Origin: Scedosporium boydii
Taxonomy: Eukaryota > Ascomycota > Sordariomycetes > Microascales > Microascaceae
Direction: 5' to 3'
DNA: 64,000 nucleotides
Assembly: GCA_002221725.1 (NCBI GenBank)
Contig: NJFT01000031.1
Location: 62,001 to 126,000 of the forward strand
Under the pieces are notes generated by a model, which did not search any database, was not told the origin of the DNA, and was given only the letters and a program-made list of their open reading frames with translations. This document shows positions 46,394-57,935 of this stretch, piece by piece. The position numbers and the translations under genes are program-made. How positions within the stretch are numbered: position 1 is the stretch's first letter; every line of letters begins with the position of its first letter.

Positions 46394-46861
46394 ATGCGCT
46401 CTTTCGTCACCTTCGCGGCTGTCGCCCTCTCTTCTCTCACGGCCGTCTCCGCAGTCGGTTCCGCCCATGTCGTCAACAAGTGCGATTTCGCCGTCTCTGT
46501 CTGGTCTGTCGGTTCCGAGGTCGCTGGCCCATGGCGCCTTTCCGCCAAGGGCGGCTCCTACAGTGAGGGGTTCACCCGTGACCCTGTAACCGGCGGCCGC
46601 GCCCTCAAGGTGACTATCCCCGCGGATGGCCTCTGGACCGGGGCGCCCCAGACCAACTTCGCCTACAACCTTGACGGCTCCAACGTCTGGTACGACCTCA
46701 GCGACGTATTTGGCGATCCCTTCTCTGGGCACAAGTTGTCCGTCGCCAGCGCCAACGGCGGATGCAGCCCCATTGTTTGGAACAATGGTGTTCCCCCTGC
46801 CGGTAGCCAGGTTAAGGTCTGCACAAGCAATGATGACCTCACCTTCACCCTATGTGCTTAG
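46394..46861 (+). CDS. BYS1-domain secreted protein
   Basis: A 155-aa protein with a signal peptide (cleavage after AVSA, about residue 20). The mature part starts VGSAHVVNKCDFAVSVWSVGSEV and ends in a Cys-rich tail (GGCSPIVWNNGVPPAGSQVKVCTSNDDLTFTLCA), the pattern of the blastomyces yeast-phase-specific (BYS1) family, distantly like thaumatin. Codons end mostly in C, and a TATA box lies upstream, so expression is probably high. These small secreted proteins occur widely in moulds; function unproven. Four Cys could form two disulphides. Confidence 0.9.
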   Translation: MRSFVTFAAVALSSLTAVSAVGSAHVVNKCDFAVSVWSVGSEVAGPWRLSAKGGSYSEGFTRDPVTGGRALKVTIPADGLWTGAPQTNFAYNLDGSNVWYDLSDVFGDPFSGHKLSVASANGGCSPIVWNNGVPPAGSQVKVCTSNDDLTFTLCA

Positions 46862-47368
46862 GGAGTGCGGGGGGGGGAAGCGGTTGAGATGAATGACTTC
46901 GGTGATTAGAGATGGTCACAAACTGTTGGAGGGATTTAGAGATGGTGATCGTATTTGTTTCTTGTACCTAGATATTAAGAGGGTTGATCTACAGCTGAGA
47001 CTCCCCGAATAAGATAATTTTACAGCATCGGCCCCATATTTGTCGTTGACGTGATGTCCCGATGCCGCCATAATCCTTCAGCCATATAGTTTCTATAATA
47101 CGGCCGGCTCGCTGGCGGGGCAAAGAAATAGGATCGTGACTACGTCAACACGAAGTGCGACAGAAGGGGACTTGATGAGGAAGAATGACAATGATGACGA
47201 CAGTAACATTAACAATAATCGAGAAAATATCCAGCTACAAATGTAATGGAGATACTTTCAAAGTGTTGGGAGTTGCATGCCCGCCATTAACGGGCGGCTG
47301 TGAGTTGGAGCACAAATCATAAGATTACAAGATAGTTTAATAACGGATTCAACTTGGTTCCCTTGTAC
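46862..47368. other. Intergenic between convergent genes
   Basis: A G-run (46869-46877) just follows the BYS1 stop. Otherwise 3' flanks only. Confidence 0.6.
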
Positions 47369-49325
47369 CTACCCGCTCCGCTCCTTTTCAACCACCTCCA
47401 CTTCTTCGATGGAAACTTTATCCTTCTCAAGATCCGCAAGATGAGTGGTACACTTGTGACTCTCAAACTTCCGTGCAGAAACCTTTGCCAAAAACTACTC
47501 GGAGGAGAAAAAAGTATCTGTTAGCTCGTTTCTTTCTTTCTCGTGGGTTTGGTTGTTGGACGTACCATCTCATCGATCTCCTCCAAGGTGCGCCCCTTTG
47601 TCTCTGGGAGACAAAAGTATACCCAGATGGCTGCGATAGTGGCTGACGGGAACCAAATGTATCCATACCGTGGACCCCAGTTGAGAGAATCGGGGTTGAT
47701 GAAGTACGGTGCCGTGAAGGTGGTCAACCAGGCGAAGAAGAAGCCTACCGCGGCTGCTAGGCCAAAGGTATAACTCCTCAGACGCTGAGAGGGCGTCTCG
47801 CCGCCGACTACCCATGCGTAGGGAGCGACCATACCCTATGAGGAACATGGTTAGTTTTGCTTTCTGAGCCATTTTGCCACCGAATAATGGGAGATGGACT
47901 CACGCAGTAGGTCATCATGTACAGACTTGTCAGGGCGATAAGCACCTTTCCAGCCACCTTCGTATTTGGCACCGTGTCATAAACGACAGCGACAATGAGC
48001 TGCAAGATGCCGCAGATCGTCATGCCGTACAGAAGTAAGATGCGACGCTTCCCGTACCGGACGACAATGCAAGTATTGACGATAATGGCGAAGAGACCGA
48101 CGGCGTTGACTACGCAGCTCATGGCGAACGCGTCGGGAGTTTGTGCCATTGTGAAGAAGTATGCCTTGAACGCTATTTGCCGAAGGAAAAAATATCTGAA
48201 GTTAAAATACCGAATTTCTTTCGCGAGCCTGACTCAACGGCCCAGCATGGGCTTGGAGAAAAGGTGTCTTACCAATGATGAACATGGACCCAGTGGCGGC
48301 CTGGAGCGTCACGGATCCGACGGCAACCATGGTCCTGCGCCGGTCGACGGAGTTGTTGAACATGTCAACGAAGCCAACCCCTTTCCCAAGCTCCTTCTCC
48401 TTTTGGATGACGTTCGCGATATCGTCCACTTCAGGGTCTACGTTGGTGCCTTTTGGCCGGAGCCATTGCAGTGCCTTGCGGCCATCTTCGACGCGGCCTT
48501 TATGGACGAGCCAACGTGGGGACTCGGGGATAAACCACAAGCCGATAGTTATGAAGAGGGGGAATACGTAAATCAAGCCTAACGGGATAAGGTAGGCAGA
48601 GCGGTCGGGGCGCTTAGCCGTGGCCCAATCGATGATTGTTCCGATCAATGATCCCTAGAAAAAGTCAGCCGTCCACTCTCAGCACGTTCGATTCGGCGTC
48701 TGCGTAATACTAACAAAGGAAGTCGAGAACTGGAAGCCAGTGAGGAAGAGGCCGCGGTACTTTGCCGGGCTACTCTCCTGGATATAGAGCTGCGAAAAGG
48801 TCATAAAATATCCATTTGCCAAACCAATTAACAGTCTCCCCAAATACAACGCGCCGATATTTGTCGTTGCCATCATGATGATGTTTGATATCGCACAGAG
48901 GAGACACGCGAACCATAGACACGTCTTCCGCCCAAACCAGGTCGCCGTTACCCCAGCAGTTCCAGAGCTTATGAAGGCGCCGAGAGTCATTAGGGAGGCA
49001 ATCAGTTGCTGGCGCGTGTGCTCGATGTTCCAGCCACTGGGGAGATGCGGAGCAGGATATCCAAAAATCTGCGATGGCAACAAGTTAACAACGGGCGTCC
49101 GCTGTGACAATTTGCCGTTTTAGTGAGGATGGATGGCCAGAAACTTACTTTAAGGAATCCAACCATCGCCTGAAGACCGCCGATAAGACCAAAGTCGAGC
49201 CCATACTGAAATGGCGCGAGGAGCATGATACCGCAGGCCACGAAGCACCGCCAGTTGTCTTGAATCGTTTCCTTCTCGGCCGCTGTCCGGGCCTCACGCT
49301 TACTCTTCCACAATCCGAAAGCCAT
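47369..49325 (-). CDS. MFS sugar transporter (alpha-glucoside/hexose type)
   Basis: Six exons on the minus strand: 49149..49325, 48715..49068, 48273..48654, 47904..48172, 47566..47835, 47369..47494; phases agree, 525 aa. TM1 follows MLLAPFQYGLDFGLIGGLQAM (sugar-porter G-F-D/L pattern). Other signatures are ATWFGRKTCLW (loop 2), YIQESSPAKYRGLF, FIPESPRWLVHKGR before the central loop, and PETKGRTLEEIDEMF at the end. The last 42-codon exon (FLAKVSARKFESHKC) is the usual C-terminal tail; without splicing the frame would read on to a stop at 47521. No clear upstream regulator or glucosidase is adjacent, so the sugar is unknown; the sequence resembles fungal MAL-type permeases. Confidence 0.92.
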
Positions 49326-51154
49326 TTTTCACGAAGCTGTCCACAAGATCACAACTGGGGGTCCGGTTGCACGTGGCTGGTGAGATATTTCCGACGCAAG
49401 GTTCAGGCGAACTTCGGCGCCGATGGAATGATGGGGCTTAAAAAGGGGAAATTGTCTGCTGCACAGCCCAAGAAAGCCGGGACACAGGGTTAAGTAGCAA
49501 CTGTGCCCGGCTTTTACTTACAGGCCACGAAGTATTTGGTAACTGGAGTGGACAACCGTGCCAGGTTTGTATACCTGCAGGCCCCCGAGGATGCTATGCA
49601 AGCGGTCCCAATTACTTTCATTAACTGCATATTGCTGCATCTACTCTGGGATCGGCAAAGTAATAATGGTATGGTATATCTGAGGCGCTGGCCTTTCACA
49701 CGAGAGAACTACACACTTCGGACATGTACCGTGAATGCTAGGAACTGCCCCTAGAGGCGAGATAACGATGGGTTGGACTCTTGTGCCCAGAAGCCCGTGT
49801 ATCCGGATGGTATATCGTAGATTACAAGACGAGAAGTAAACAACCTACGGCATGTTTTGCAATTCAACCTCATACCTAGACACGCTTTGGTTGGATGAAA
49901 GGCCGGCCCGTGTTTGGCTAAGCTTTCCGTGCGGAGAAATGGTGCGGGGATTTCGGAAACCCGGGACGCCTACAGACGTGGACGAGAGAGGTGACCCGCC
50001 AAGATACAGATTGAAGTGTGGGTAATACTACTGTTACCATCGGCAGATCCCAGGTGCTTCCTATGTTGCTTTCGGTAACCTTTGATTGTAGACTTTTTCC
50101 ATCTCTCCATACCTAAGATCGAGATTCTGATATCTTTTATACTCCGACAGTTAGTTTTATTAATAAACGTCGCTCGATATCACTCCGTCCCTCGAGGGTT
50201 TGGAGATTGAGATACCTATAATACATGAAAGTGATATAATACGGATACCGTGGAAGCACAAGAAAAGGGGGCAGTCGAGTGTGCTTTTGCCAGAACTCGC
50301 GATCGCGGCGGTCACTCGGTCGACGGATAAAATGGTGTGTATACATCGTGATAGTCCGCCGCATTAGCACCCAGCTATTATAACCACACCTTTTCGGATT
50401 TAGGCATCAATATGTTGTTCTTGAGCCTGAGGTCCGGGTGACACGCTATTAAAGCAGAACTGAGTTCTCATTCGGGAAACGGAGGATACGGGTGCCCGAC
50501 CTCAGGGGACCTCCTCGCTTACATTCAGAGAGGAGTCCAAGCCACAACCTTCCCAATTGTTGCGAGAGGCAATCCTTCGACGGGCAAATTAGGTTCCCGA
50601 ACGTTATGCTGTCATACTGCAGACGCCGGAAGGGAATGCAGGCCTATCGCCGACAAAGGACGCCCTGGAATCATCGCTTATGAGCCCCAAATCATAAAAG
50701 CAGGGCAAGGATTCTTGGTTTTGAACCACACACCATAGCATATTAACGATGGGACTGGCACCGATATCGTCCATCTACGAGTCGGATTTTGGAGAATAGA
50801 TCTAGCAAGGTGTGGCACCTAGTAACAACGGCATATCCCAAAAGCTGGGATACTGCTCTGATCCGAGACTGCATTGACAGGACTCAAATATCCGTCGCCT
50901 TGAGAGGGAAAAAACCCATGACGCACGCCGGGAGTCAAATCATAGTGTTCGTTCTAACAAAGCTAATTGCGCCTCGTGTTCTAAGATATCCATATCAATC
51001 ATTTTACCAAAACCCCATTCATCACCAGCCCTCTGCCTATACGCCGCGGGATCCCAATCCTCCAGAAAAGCACAAAAAATATAAACGTAAGTACCGCGCT
51101 GAGGAAATAGCCGTCACATCATAAAAAGAATACGCACGATTGCCACAGTCAATC
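49326..51154. other. Intergenic, no gene supported
   Basis: 5' flank of the sugar transporter and 3' flank of the kinase. Short frames only; AT-rich between 50130 and 50250. Confidence 0.55.
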
Positions 51155-53425
51155 TTATCCGGACCAGCCACCTCTGCGCGACAGTCGATCTCCGCCTGCA
51201 ACAGGCATATTATCCAGCATTCCACTCACAAATCTCAAATGTTCATTCATACTCGCAATCATGCGGTTCAGCTCATATTTCAGCTCATCTTTGGAATCAA
51301 GGCCCTCCATCACTGCAACAGCCGGTGGTAAGGGGAGGAACGGCATCTCGAGTACGGGTTGCATCGCCATCGCAGGCTCAGTAGCCCGGCGCGGCAGTTT
51401 AGGCTCGGATGGAGGGATGTTGGGCTTTGGTTGTTGATGGGGCAACTCCATGCTTGGTATCTCAGGCAAGGATCGGGCCAAAGTCGCGAGTGCATAGTTG
51501 GTGTTGTCTTGCTTTGGGTCATCGTCAAATGACACGTAGATCGAGGGCTCTCTGTTTGACGAGGGAATGAATACGGAGGCGTGACGTTCAAGATCGAAAG
51601 GGGTTTTTGCAGGATCCGAAGACACAGACATTCGATCGGAGTCAGATGTGGATGGCCGGGGAGGATCGACATCAGTTGCCAAACTTGCATCCAAGTCGAT
51701 CAAGCTCACGGTTGATACGCGGTTCGCCTGCACTGCAGGTCCCAAGAGCCCCTTTCCTAGCCGTGGTGTCGGTTCGCCGACCTCGTACATTTTACCAATG
51801 GAGACATCATCTTGGTCAGGTCGAAAACGTGTGCGGTCGAAACCGGGGGAAACCGGCGACATAACAGGAAAGATCCAGTCTTGGGTTCGCCGATTGCTTG
51901 TGTCCTTAGGCTTGGATTCCGGAGGAAGCGCTTGTTTACCACCCGGCCGAATAGTTTCCAAGTCATCAAGCTGAGGCGGCTTGACGTTTCTCTTCAGTGA
52001 TGATGCGTCAAGATCGATTAGCGACTCTCTGAGTTTTGATTGCTGCGTGTCGTCTCTCAACGGGAGGTCAGACGACGACTTTCGCATCTGCTTCTGGTAA
52101 AAGTTTTTCACGTTATCCTCGTAATTTGATATCGTGTCGGGGTCGAATATCTTCTCGAGCGGCGCCTTGACTACGCGGAGATTGGGTGGTGGTTTTCGGC
52201 GTCGACGGTTAGGCGCTAGAGGTCCTAAGGGTTGCGCGCTCATGTCAACGCTGGTGCCGTACGCGTCATATACAGCTTGCGTATCGGAGTCATCGAGAGT
52301 GACGGCTCCCAAATCATCAGCGATCCCAAAATTCCACTCTTCGTTTTCATAAGTGGTTGGTAACGAATAATCGCCAAGAGGCCCCTGTGCTCCTCCAGCT
52401 GCAAAGAGAGACTGCCTATTGCCTCCTTGAGATTCCCAGAGCCGGTACGCATTGACGAGTTTCGACAGAGATTGTGTCGGGTACTCGATCTCGCTGTTGA
52501 ATATGTAGGGATGTCGCTGGACCATTTCGATCGCAGGTCGTTGCCTCGGGTCATCTACCATGCAAAATGCGACGAGGTCTTTTAGTTGGGAGGAATAACG
52601 GTCTCCCTCTAAACGTGGGCAATGTTGCTTGAGATAGTTTCCAAATTGCGACGGTTCGATGGCTGTGGTGGCGTTCGGCGGCAAGCCCGTGGCGACCTCG
52701 AAGGCCATGGACCCGAAGGCCCAGATATCCACCTCAGTTCCATAGGCTACATGAGCCTCGAAAAGTTCTGGGGCCATCCACTGCAGCGTCCCTGTCACCG
52801 TGCTTCGTTTGTCGAACTTGGTCTCGATGATGCCGGCGACTCCGAAGTCGCAAAGCTGAACCTGGCCGTCGGCCATCACCAGAACGTTCGCGCACTTGAT
52901 ATCACGGTGGATAATGCCGTGCTTGTGCACCCAGTAAATGGCAACCGCTACTTCGCGCAAAATTGGGATGATCCATTTTTCCGGCAGCCCGCCGGTTGGG
53001 CGCATTAAGGTGGCAACGCTCCCGCCAGCACAGTACTCTGTGACCATCCACATGGTCTGTCCGAACAAAACGGCATCCAGCACGACATTGACATTCTTGG
53101 CGCCGCTCGTTCCCAATAATTTTAGGGTATTGACCTCCTTCAAAATGTCGCTAAACGTATCTGCCCGCTTCGGATTGAGGAAGTCGCCTTCTTCGATGCT
53201 GATGATCTTAACTGCCACGGCTTGTCCGGATTTGCTTGTCGCCTTGTACACGCGTCCAAAGGTACCCTTTCCGATGAGCTCGAGAAGCGTGTAGGGTGGA
53301 GGATCTTTTCCCGAGCTGAGGCATTCATCTTCGATGGATGCTTGGACTTTTCGGGCATCCTCGATGGCCTTTTGACGAGTGCTGGAATAGTCCAGTGGGC
53401 CGGCTTGTAGGTAGGCCGCCATCAT
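51155..53425 (-). CDS. STE20/GCK-family protein kinase (SIN-pathway Sid1/SepM-like)
   Basis: An uninterrupted 756-aa frame. The kinase domain covers about residues 45-307: Gly-loop IGKGTFGRVY (51-60), VAVK with Lys73, HRDIKCAN (173-180), DFGVAG (193-198) and the MAPE (217-220) of the activation segment with TVTGTLQWMAPE. All catalytic residues are present. The kinase is followed by a long Ser/Pro-rich tail with two repeated SLIDLDAS motifs and LEKIFDPDTISNYEDN, an element I associate with fungal YSK/GCK kinases of the septation initiation network. The C-terminus ends in a short helix. On that basis it is likely to act in septation or cell-division signalling; a paralogous MST/YSK kinase is the alternative. 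Tandem ATGs at 53425/53422. Confidence 0.88.
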   Translation of the reverse strand: MMAAYLQAGPLDYSSTRQKAIEDARKVQASIEDECLSSGKDPPPYTLLELIGKGTFGRVYKATSKSGQAVAVKIISIEEGDFLNPKRADTFSDILKEVNTLKLLGTSGAKNVNVVLDAVLFGQTMWMVTEYCAGGSVATLMRPTGGLPEKWIIPILREVAVAIYWVHKHGIIHRDIKCANVLVMADGQVQLCDFGVAGIIETKFDKRSTVTGTLQWMAPELFEAHVAYGTEVDIWAFGSMAFEVATGLPPNATTAIEPSQFGNYLKQHCPRLEGDRYSSQLKDLVAFCMVDDPRQRPAIEMVQRHPYIFNSEIEYPTQSLSKLVNAYRLWESQGGNRQSLFAAGGAQGPLGDYSLPTTYENEEWNFGIADDLGAVTLDDSDTQAVYDAYGTSVDMSAQPLGPLAPNRRRRKPPPNLRVVKAPLEKIFDPDTISNYEDNVKNFYQKQMRKSSSDLPLRDDTQQSKLRESLIDLDASSLKRNVKPPQLDDLETIRPGGKQALPPESKPKDTSNRRTQDWIFPVMSPVSPGFDRTRFRPDQDDVSIGKMYEVGEPTPRLGKGLLGPAVQANRVSTVSLIDLDASLATDVDPPRPSTSDSDRMSVSSDPAKTPFDLERHASVFIPSSNREPSIYVSFDDDPKQDNTNYALATLARSLPEIPSMELPHQQPKPNIPPSEPKLPRRATEPAMAMQPVLEMPFLPLPPAVAVMEGLDSKDELKYELNRMIASMNEHLRFVSGMLDNMPVAGGDRLSRRGGWSG

Positions 53426-54942
53426 AAGAGGACTATCTGCAATAAAGGCATCGGGTGTGCAATTTTGCCTTTAGCAAAAGTAGGAATGGACGAAAGAGGT
53501 GATTGAAGTCATGCTGGCCGGATAAGGTTTATATAACATCTCAGGGACGTGGATGATCGCCGGCTCGGATGTTACAGAAGGCCCGCCTTGTGCCGCGTAC
53601 GAGATACGTGTAATCTCTGTCATTATGGGTAGACGGCAGAAAGCGGGAGAGGACTGGTTCACGTGATTTTATTAAGAGGAAGCTGAATCCAATATTGCCC
53701 ATTGGAATAACAATCTGCATCACTTGAACAGCCCATTTCATCGACCATTGAGCGGCACTTCTTGAAGGTTTATGTGTTTATGTAATAGAATTTGCCATGG
53801 GCAAACAATAAGTTGACACAACATTTCAATTTAAGTCACCAGTAGCATCCCAACCCCAACGGTAGTCGGGAAACTTCTGCTCTAAGACCTCTAATTGAAA
53901 GAGCTTCATTCGGTGGCTCTTGCGCCGAGAGCAGCACTGATCTTAGTGCTGATAGAAAAGGGGGTATATTGTAAACACGGCCTTCGAAGGGGGCGAAGAG
54001 GGCCAAATGAGTCTGAAGATATCTGAATGGTACAGTGGATAGAACTCTCGCCTTGTTTTTTATTTCTTTTTTTCTGTGTATCTTAAAACTGGGCTATTAT
54101 TAATATTATATACCTCGGTAGAGAATAGCCATTTCGCTGCTGACGTCGGCTGGTCTCAGAGATGGTGTTGTAACGTAGGAAACGGTGCAGAAAGTCGCGG
54201 AGAGAGTTGAGGTCATAATACTCTGTCGCTCTACGAGATTTGCTCTTCTTGCATGTAGCCAGAAGCACTACAAAAATTGCCGATCAACGCAGAGATTTCC
54301 GTTGGCGATAGCGCTAGTCACTATTGAAGGTCGAGAGGTTGGGCTCAGGCATATGACGAAACTCGGTCAAGCTCCAACGAGTGGGCGTTGTCCTGGATCT
54401 TCAACCTTCTGTTGACGTCGAATCGCAAAGCTCGGCAGAAAATGTCCATCACGATTTCGAAACAAACCAAACCCTCACGTCGCATAGCGAGAACGACCTC
54501 AACATCTCCCAGCCGCAGATAGAACGCGCTCTAATGTGCGCAGATGACCCCGGCCAAGACTGGGGATGTATTCCACCAATGTCATCTAACGTTAATACCC
54601 GAATCGGCCCTCTCCAAATTGCCCGGCGAGACAAATTACGAAATGTCGCTAAATACGCCCAACTGCCGAGATGAAATAGATTGCCTTCGCAATCTCGCCT
54701 GGGTTCCGGAGCCAATAAGTCTGCCAAGTTTGCTGATGGGCCAATTCTGCTTAATTTATCTAGGTCGTTCCTGCCCGATTTCCTGGTTTGCGGAGCGGGG
54801 GGTGTTGAAATATCCCCAACTCCCGCGATCGCCTTTTCCACAGAGGGCCACGTCGCACCTCGCATCGCACCCGCATCCCAATTTTGGATCACCCACGAGA
54901 GCGAGACCCGGTTTTTGCCAACGCAACACGTCCCATCTAGCC
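53426..54942. other. Intergenic, no complete gene supported
   Basis: 5' flanks of the kinase and the AA9 gene. Frames here (for example 54449-54970 minus) lack domains. A tRNA-Gly-like 5' fragment lies at 54026-54054. Confidence 0.5.
54026..54054 (+). other. Possible 5' half of a tRNA-Gly
   Basis: GGTACAGTGGATAGAACTCTCGCCTTG resembles the D arm and 5' anticodon arm of fungal tRNA-Gly(GCC) (AGTGGTAGAATTCTCGCCT), with a one-base insertion. There is no 3' half; the match ends near the anticodon and is followed by T runs. Confidence 0.4.
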
Positions 54943-55658
54943 ATGAAACTCCTGGTGACCCTTCTCGCACTTGGAGGGCCTGCTTCGGCCCACTACATCT
55001 TTCAGCAACTCTCCATCGGCGGCACCAAATACCCGCCCTGGACGTATGTCCGGCGCAACTCGAACCCAGACTGGTTACAAAATGGGCCCGTAACTGACCT
55101 CGCGTCCAACGACCTGCGCTGCAACGTCGGTGGTGGCGTGAGCAACGGCACCGAGACCGTCACGGTGAAGGCTGGGAGCGAGTTTACGTTCACACTAGAC
55201 ACGGCCGTGTACCACGTGGGCCCTACTTCGATGTATGTCGTTTTGGAGACGAGAGGAGGAGGAGCGCTCGTTGAGACTAACGAGAGGAAGATACATGTCC
55301 AAGGCTCCCGCCGCTGCTGCGGATTACGATGGCAGCGGGCCTTGGTTCAAGACCCACGACTGGGGTAAGTTAAACCGATCTGTCAGGAGTTTTCTGCGCT
55401 GGTGATAACAAGACGTTTCAGGTCCGACCGGAACAAACTGGGTGTTGAGTAGTAAGTTAAAGAACGCCCGTTCCCTTCAGTTCCTTGCAAACATGGCGCG
55501 AGTTCGCGTTTGCTGATGGAACGCAGACTCGTACACTCACAGTATCCCGGCGTGCATCCCCGACGGCGAATACCTCCTTCGAATCCAGCAACTCGGTATC
55601 CACAACCCCGGGGCCCCGCCGCAGGTCCGTATCTCTTTGGGTCCTTTGTCTTTATTTC

Positions 55659-55701
<43 letters not shown>

Positions 55702-56038
55702 TTTCTTGCTTTTCTTGCTTCGCCGAGTGCTAACCTTGCCGTGAAGTTCTACATTAGCTGCGCGCAGGTCAAGGTCGAAGGAGGGGGTAGTACGGAGCCC
55801 TCTCCAACTGTATCCATCCCTGGGGCCTTTAAGGCTAACGACCCTGGATATACGGCCAATGTGAGTTTGGTGCTTGCGGCGTTAAGGAACGAAGGGAGCT
55901 GACTCTCATTTGTAGATTTATAACGGTGGTGCGAACAGCTATGTTGTCCCCGGTCCCGCAGTGGTACGCAATTTGATTCCTAGTGCCAATGCGGACATAA
56001 CTATCAAATTGCTAACTATTCTTCAGTTCTCATGTTAA
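54943..56038 (+). CDS. AA9 lytic polysaccharide monooxygenase (formerly GH61)
   Basis: Seven exons: 54943..55232, 55291..55364, 55422..55451, 55527..55624, 55747..55860, 55916..55963, 56027..56038, giving 221 aa; two exons are only 30 and 12 nt. The signal peptide (1-16, ending ASA) leaves His17 as the mature N-terminus. Copper-brace residues: His17 and His91 (VYHVGPTS), with the axial Tyr in [10 protein letters not shown]. Also seen are [35 protein letters not shown] and a C-terminal PGPAVFSC (disulphide partner). No cellulose-binding module. The family oxidatively cleaves cellulose or other glucans. Intron 5 holds a 35-base T run; the last exon encodes just FSC and the stop. Confidence 0.93.
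55664..55698. repeat. Poly(T) run of about 35 bases
   Basis: In intron 5 of the AA9 gene, followed by GCTTTTCTTGCTTTTCTTGC, a short tandem repeat. Length may vary between strains and sequencing runs. Confidence 0.85.
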
Positions 56039-56752
56039 GCGATGTATTTGCCGGCGGTGTCTGAAGTTGGCTACGCACATTGATACCGACGTGATGTGAA
56101 GAAAGTCATAGTCGGGATTGAAGGCAAGGCACCCCTGCTGGGCAGTCGAAAGACCACGGTCGTCCATCCCATTCTTCAGAAACATGCGGGGCATACGGGC
56201 TCGGAAGAATTTCAAGGCCACTTGCCGCGATTCCCTATTTACTCAGAGCGGCTTGCCATGGAAATCAGCGTGTGTAGACAAGGACATGATAGCTGTTTCT
56301 CGCCTCAGCTGAGGTGCTTCCGGCCGTTGGAGTGCTCTCGGCAGGGTGTATTCTAGGTATACGTACGCACTCCAGAATCTTCTTCCATGTTATGCGCCGG
56401 ACCTCGGGAGGGAGTTGGGGAAAGACGTGGAAAGTCCTTCCGTCCTCTAGGTTAGGCGGGCCGGTGTAAATTTGCAGGGCCTTACATGTCGACATGTCGA
56501 CCTTAATGGTGTTGGCGGACCCCGCCTCTTGTTCAATGCAACCTCCCGATCTAATCATCGTGGTGCGCTATGGTGTGATTATCTAGTCAGCTGTGAGATA
56601 GGCGCAACTATATAAGAGGTAAAAAGCAGAAGAAAAAAAGGGACTGTTTCCCTCTTTTCTTCGAAGCGCCATTGCTCCTTGTCTACCGTCACCACTCATC
56701 GCAGAAGTTCAACCTAGTAGACTCTCACCATTCCCGGGAAGAAATCAGCAAA
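56039..56752. other. Intergenic, no gene supported
   Basis: 3' flank of the AA9 gene and 5' flank of the S51 gene. A TATATAAGAG box at 56609-56618 lies about 140 bp before the next ATG. Confidence 0.55.
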
Positions 56753-57613
56753 ATGAACCGCTTCAATCTCAAGTCAATCCTCATCATGAGCCTCCTCTCC
56801 GTCGCGTCGTCGGTCCCCCACCATAATCCGAGATACGTAGGCCCCGAAACCGGGACCCTAGTCATCGTCGGCGGGGGGGAACTCGACGACTCCATCTACC
56901 AACGCGTGATCGACCTGGCCGGTGGAAACGACGCCCCCCTCGTCGTGATCCCGACCGCCGGTGGGGCCGACAGCTACGACGACGACGCCGCCGCCGGGGC
57001 CGGATCCTTCCGTCGCCTCGGCGCCAAGAACGTCACTGTGCTTCATACGTACGACCCGGAAGTCGCCAACACGAAGGAATTTGTCCGCCCGCTGGTGGAG
57101 GCCAGGGGAGTTTGGTTCGGGGGCGGTCGTCAGTGGCGGTTGGTAGACGCGTATGCGGGCACGCTCACCGAAAAGGCCTTCTGGAAGGTGCTGGCACGGA
57201 ATGGTGTCATCGGCGGATCGTCGGCGGGGGCGACCATACAGGGGAGCTTCCTCACAAGAGGAGATACTGCCAATAACCAGATCGTGGTCGGCGATCACCA
57301 AGTAGGGTTTGGTTTTGTCAGGAACATTGCCATCGATCAACATATACTTGTACGGAACCGACAGTTCGACTTGTTTGATGTTCTAAAGGTCAAACCGGAG
57401 TTGCTCGGCGTCGGCATCGACGAGAACACGGCTCTCATTGTATCCAAGAATGATGCGGAAGTGTTTGGGGCGAGCTATGTGGCCGTTTACGATGGAACTT
57501 TCTGGTCGCGAGAGGGGAGCGACCTGAAGAATCTTCCGCATAAATCGTCTCTTTTCTACTTCCTCAGAAATGGCGACAAGTATGACCTCGGAAAGAGACA
57601 GGTAGTAGTCTAG
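56753..57613 (+). CDS. Cyanophycinase-like peptidase S51 family protein
   Basis: A 286-aa single-exon protein with an N-terminal hydrophobic segment (residues 8-20, ILIMSLLSVAS), consistent with a signal peptide. GTLVIVGGGELDDSIYQR matches the start of the family. VIGGSSAGATIQG holds the nucleophile Ser157 in the GGxSAGA motif of serine peptidases S51. QHILVRNRQFDLF and GIGIDE-like GVGIDENTALIV are further family blocks. The bacterial enzyme cleaves cyanophycin (a poly-Asp-Arg storage polymer); fungi lack the polymer's synthase as far as I know, so this homologue may cleave other peptides. A TATA box lies 140 bp upstream. Confidence 0.9.
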   Translation: MNRFNLKSILIMSLLSVASSVPHHNPRYVGPETGTLVIVGGGELDDSIYQRVIDLAGGNDAPLVVIPTAGGADSYDDDAAAGAGSFRRLGAKNVTVLHTYDPEVANTKEFVRPLVEARGVWFGGGRQWRLVDAYAGTLTEKAFWKVLARNGVIGGSSAGATIQGSFLTRGDTANNQIVVGDHQVGFGFVRNIAIDQHILVRNRQFDLFDVLKVKPELLGVGIDENTALIVSKNDAEVFGASYVAVYDGTFWSREGSDLKNLPHKSSLFYFLRNGDKYDLGKRQVVV

Positions 57614-57935
57614 GTTGTCTAATGTGTTTCCTAAGTGTCTTTGATAACCTAGGCACTCAGAACCAGCTACTCCTAGGCAGCGCTTTTAATTATAAAATCT
57701 AAAAATGTGAGATAGCGCTGGAAATGTCGCTGGTGACAAGGGCATCTAGAAGAGTTCTTCTAGGAGAGTGACAAGTGACTCCGGAACCTATGAGAACCGG
57801 AGAAAGGATCTCCCTGGCCAGGCTGCACTGGTCTGTCCCACTATCTATGCTGTCGTAGGAAGAATGCCATTGAATTAATAGGCAGCTATAGAATCAGATG
57901 TGGAGTTCTATTGAAAACGACTATCACTACCAAAA
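57614..57935. other. Intergenic between convergent units
   Basis: 3' flanks of the S51 gene and the CocE pseudogene. No other feature seen. Confidence 0.6.
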
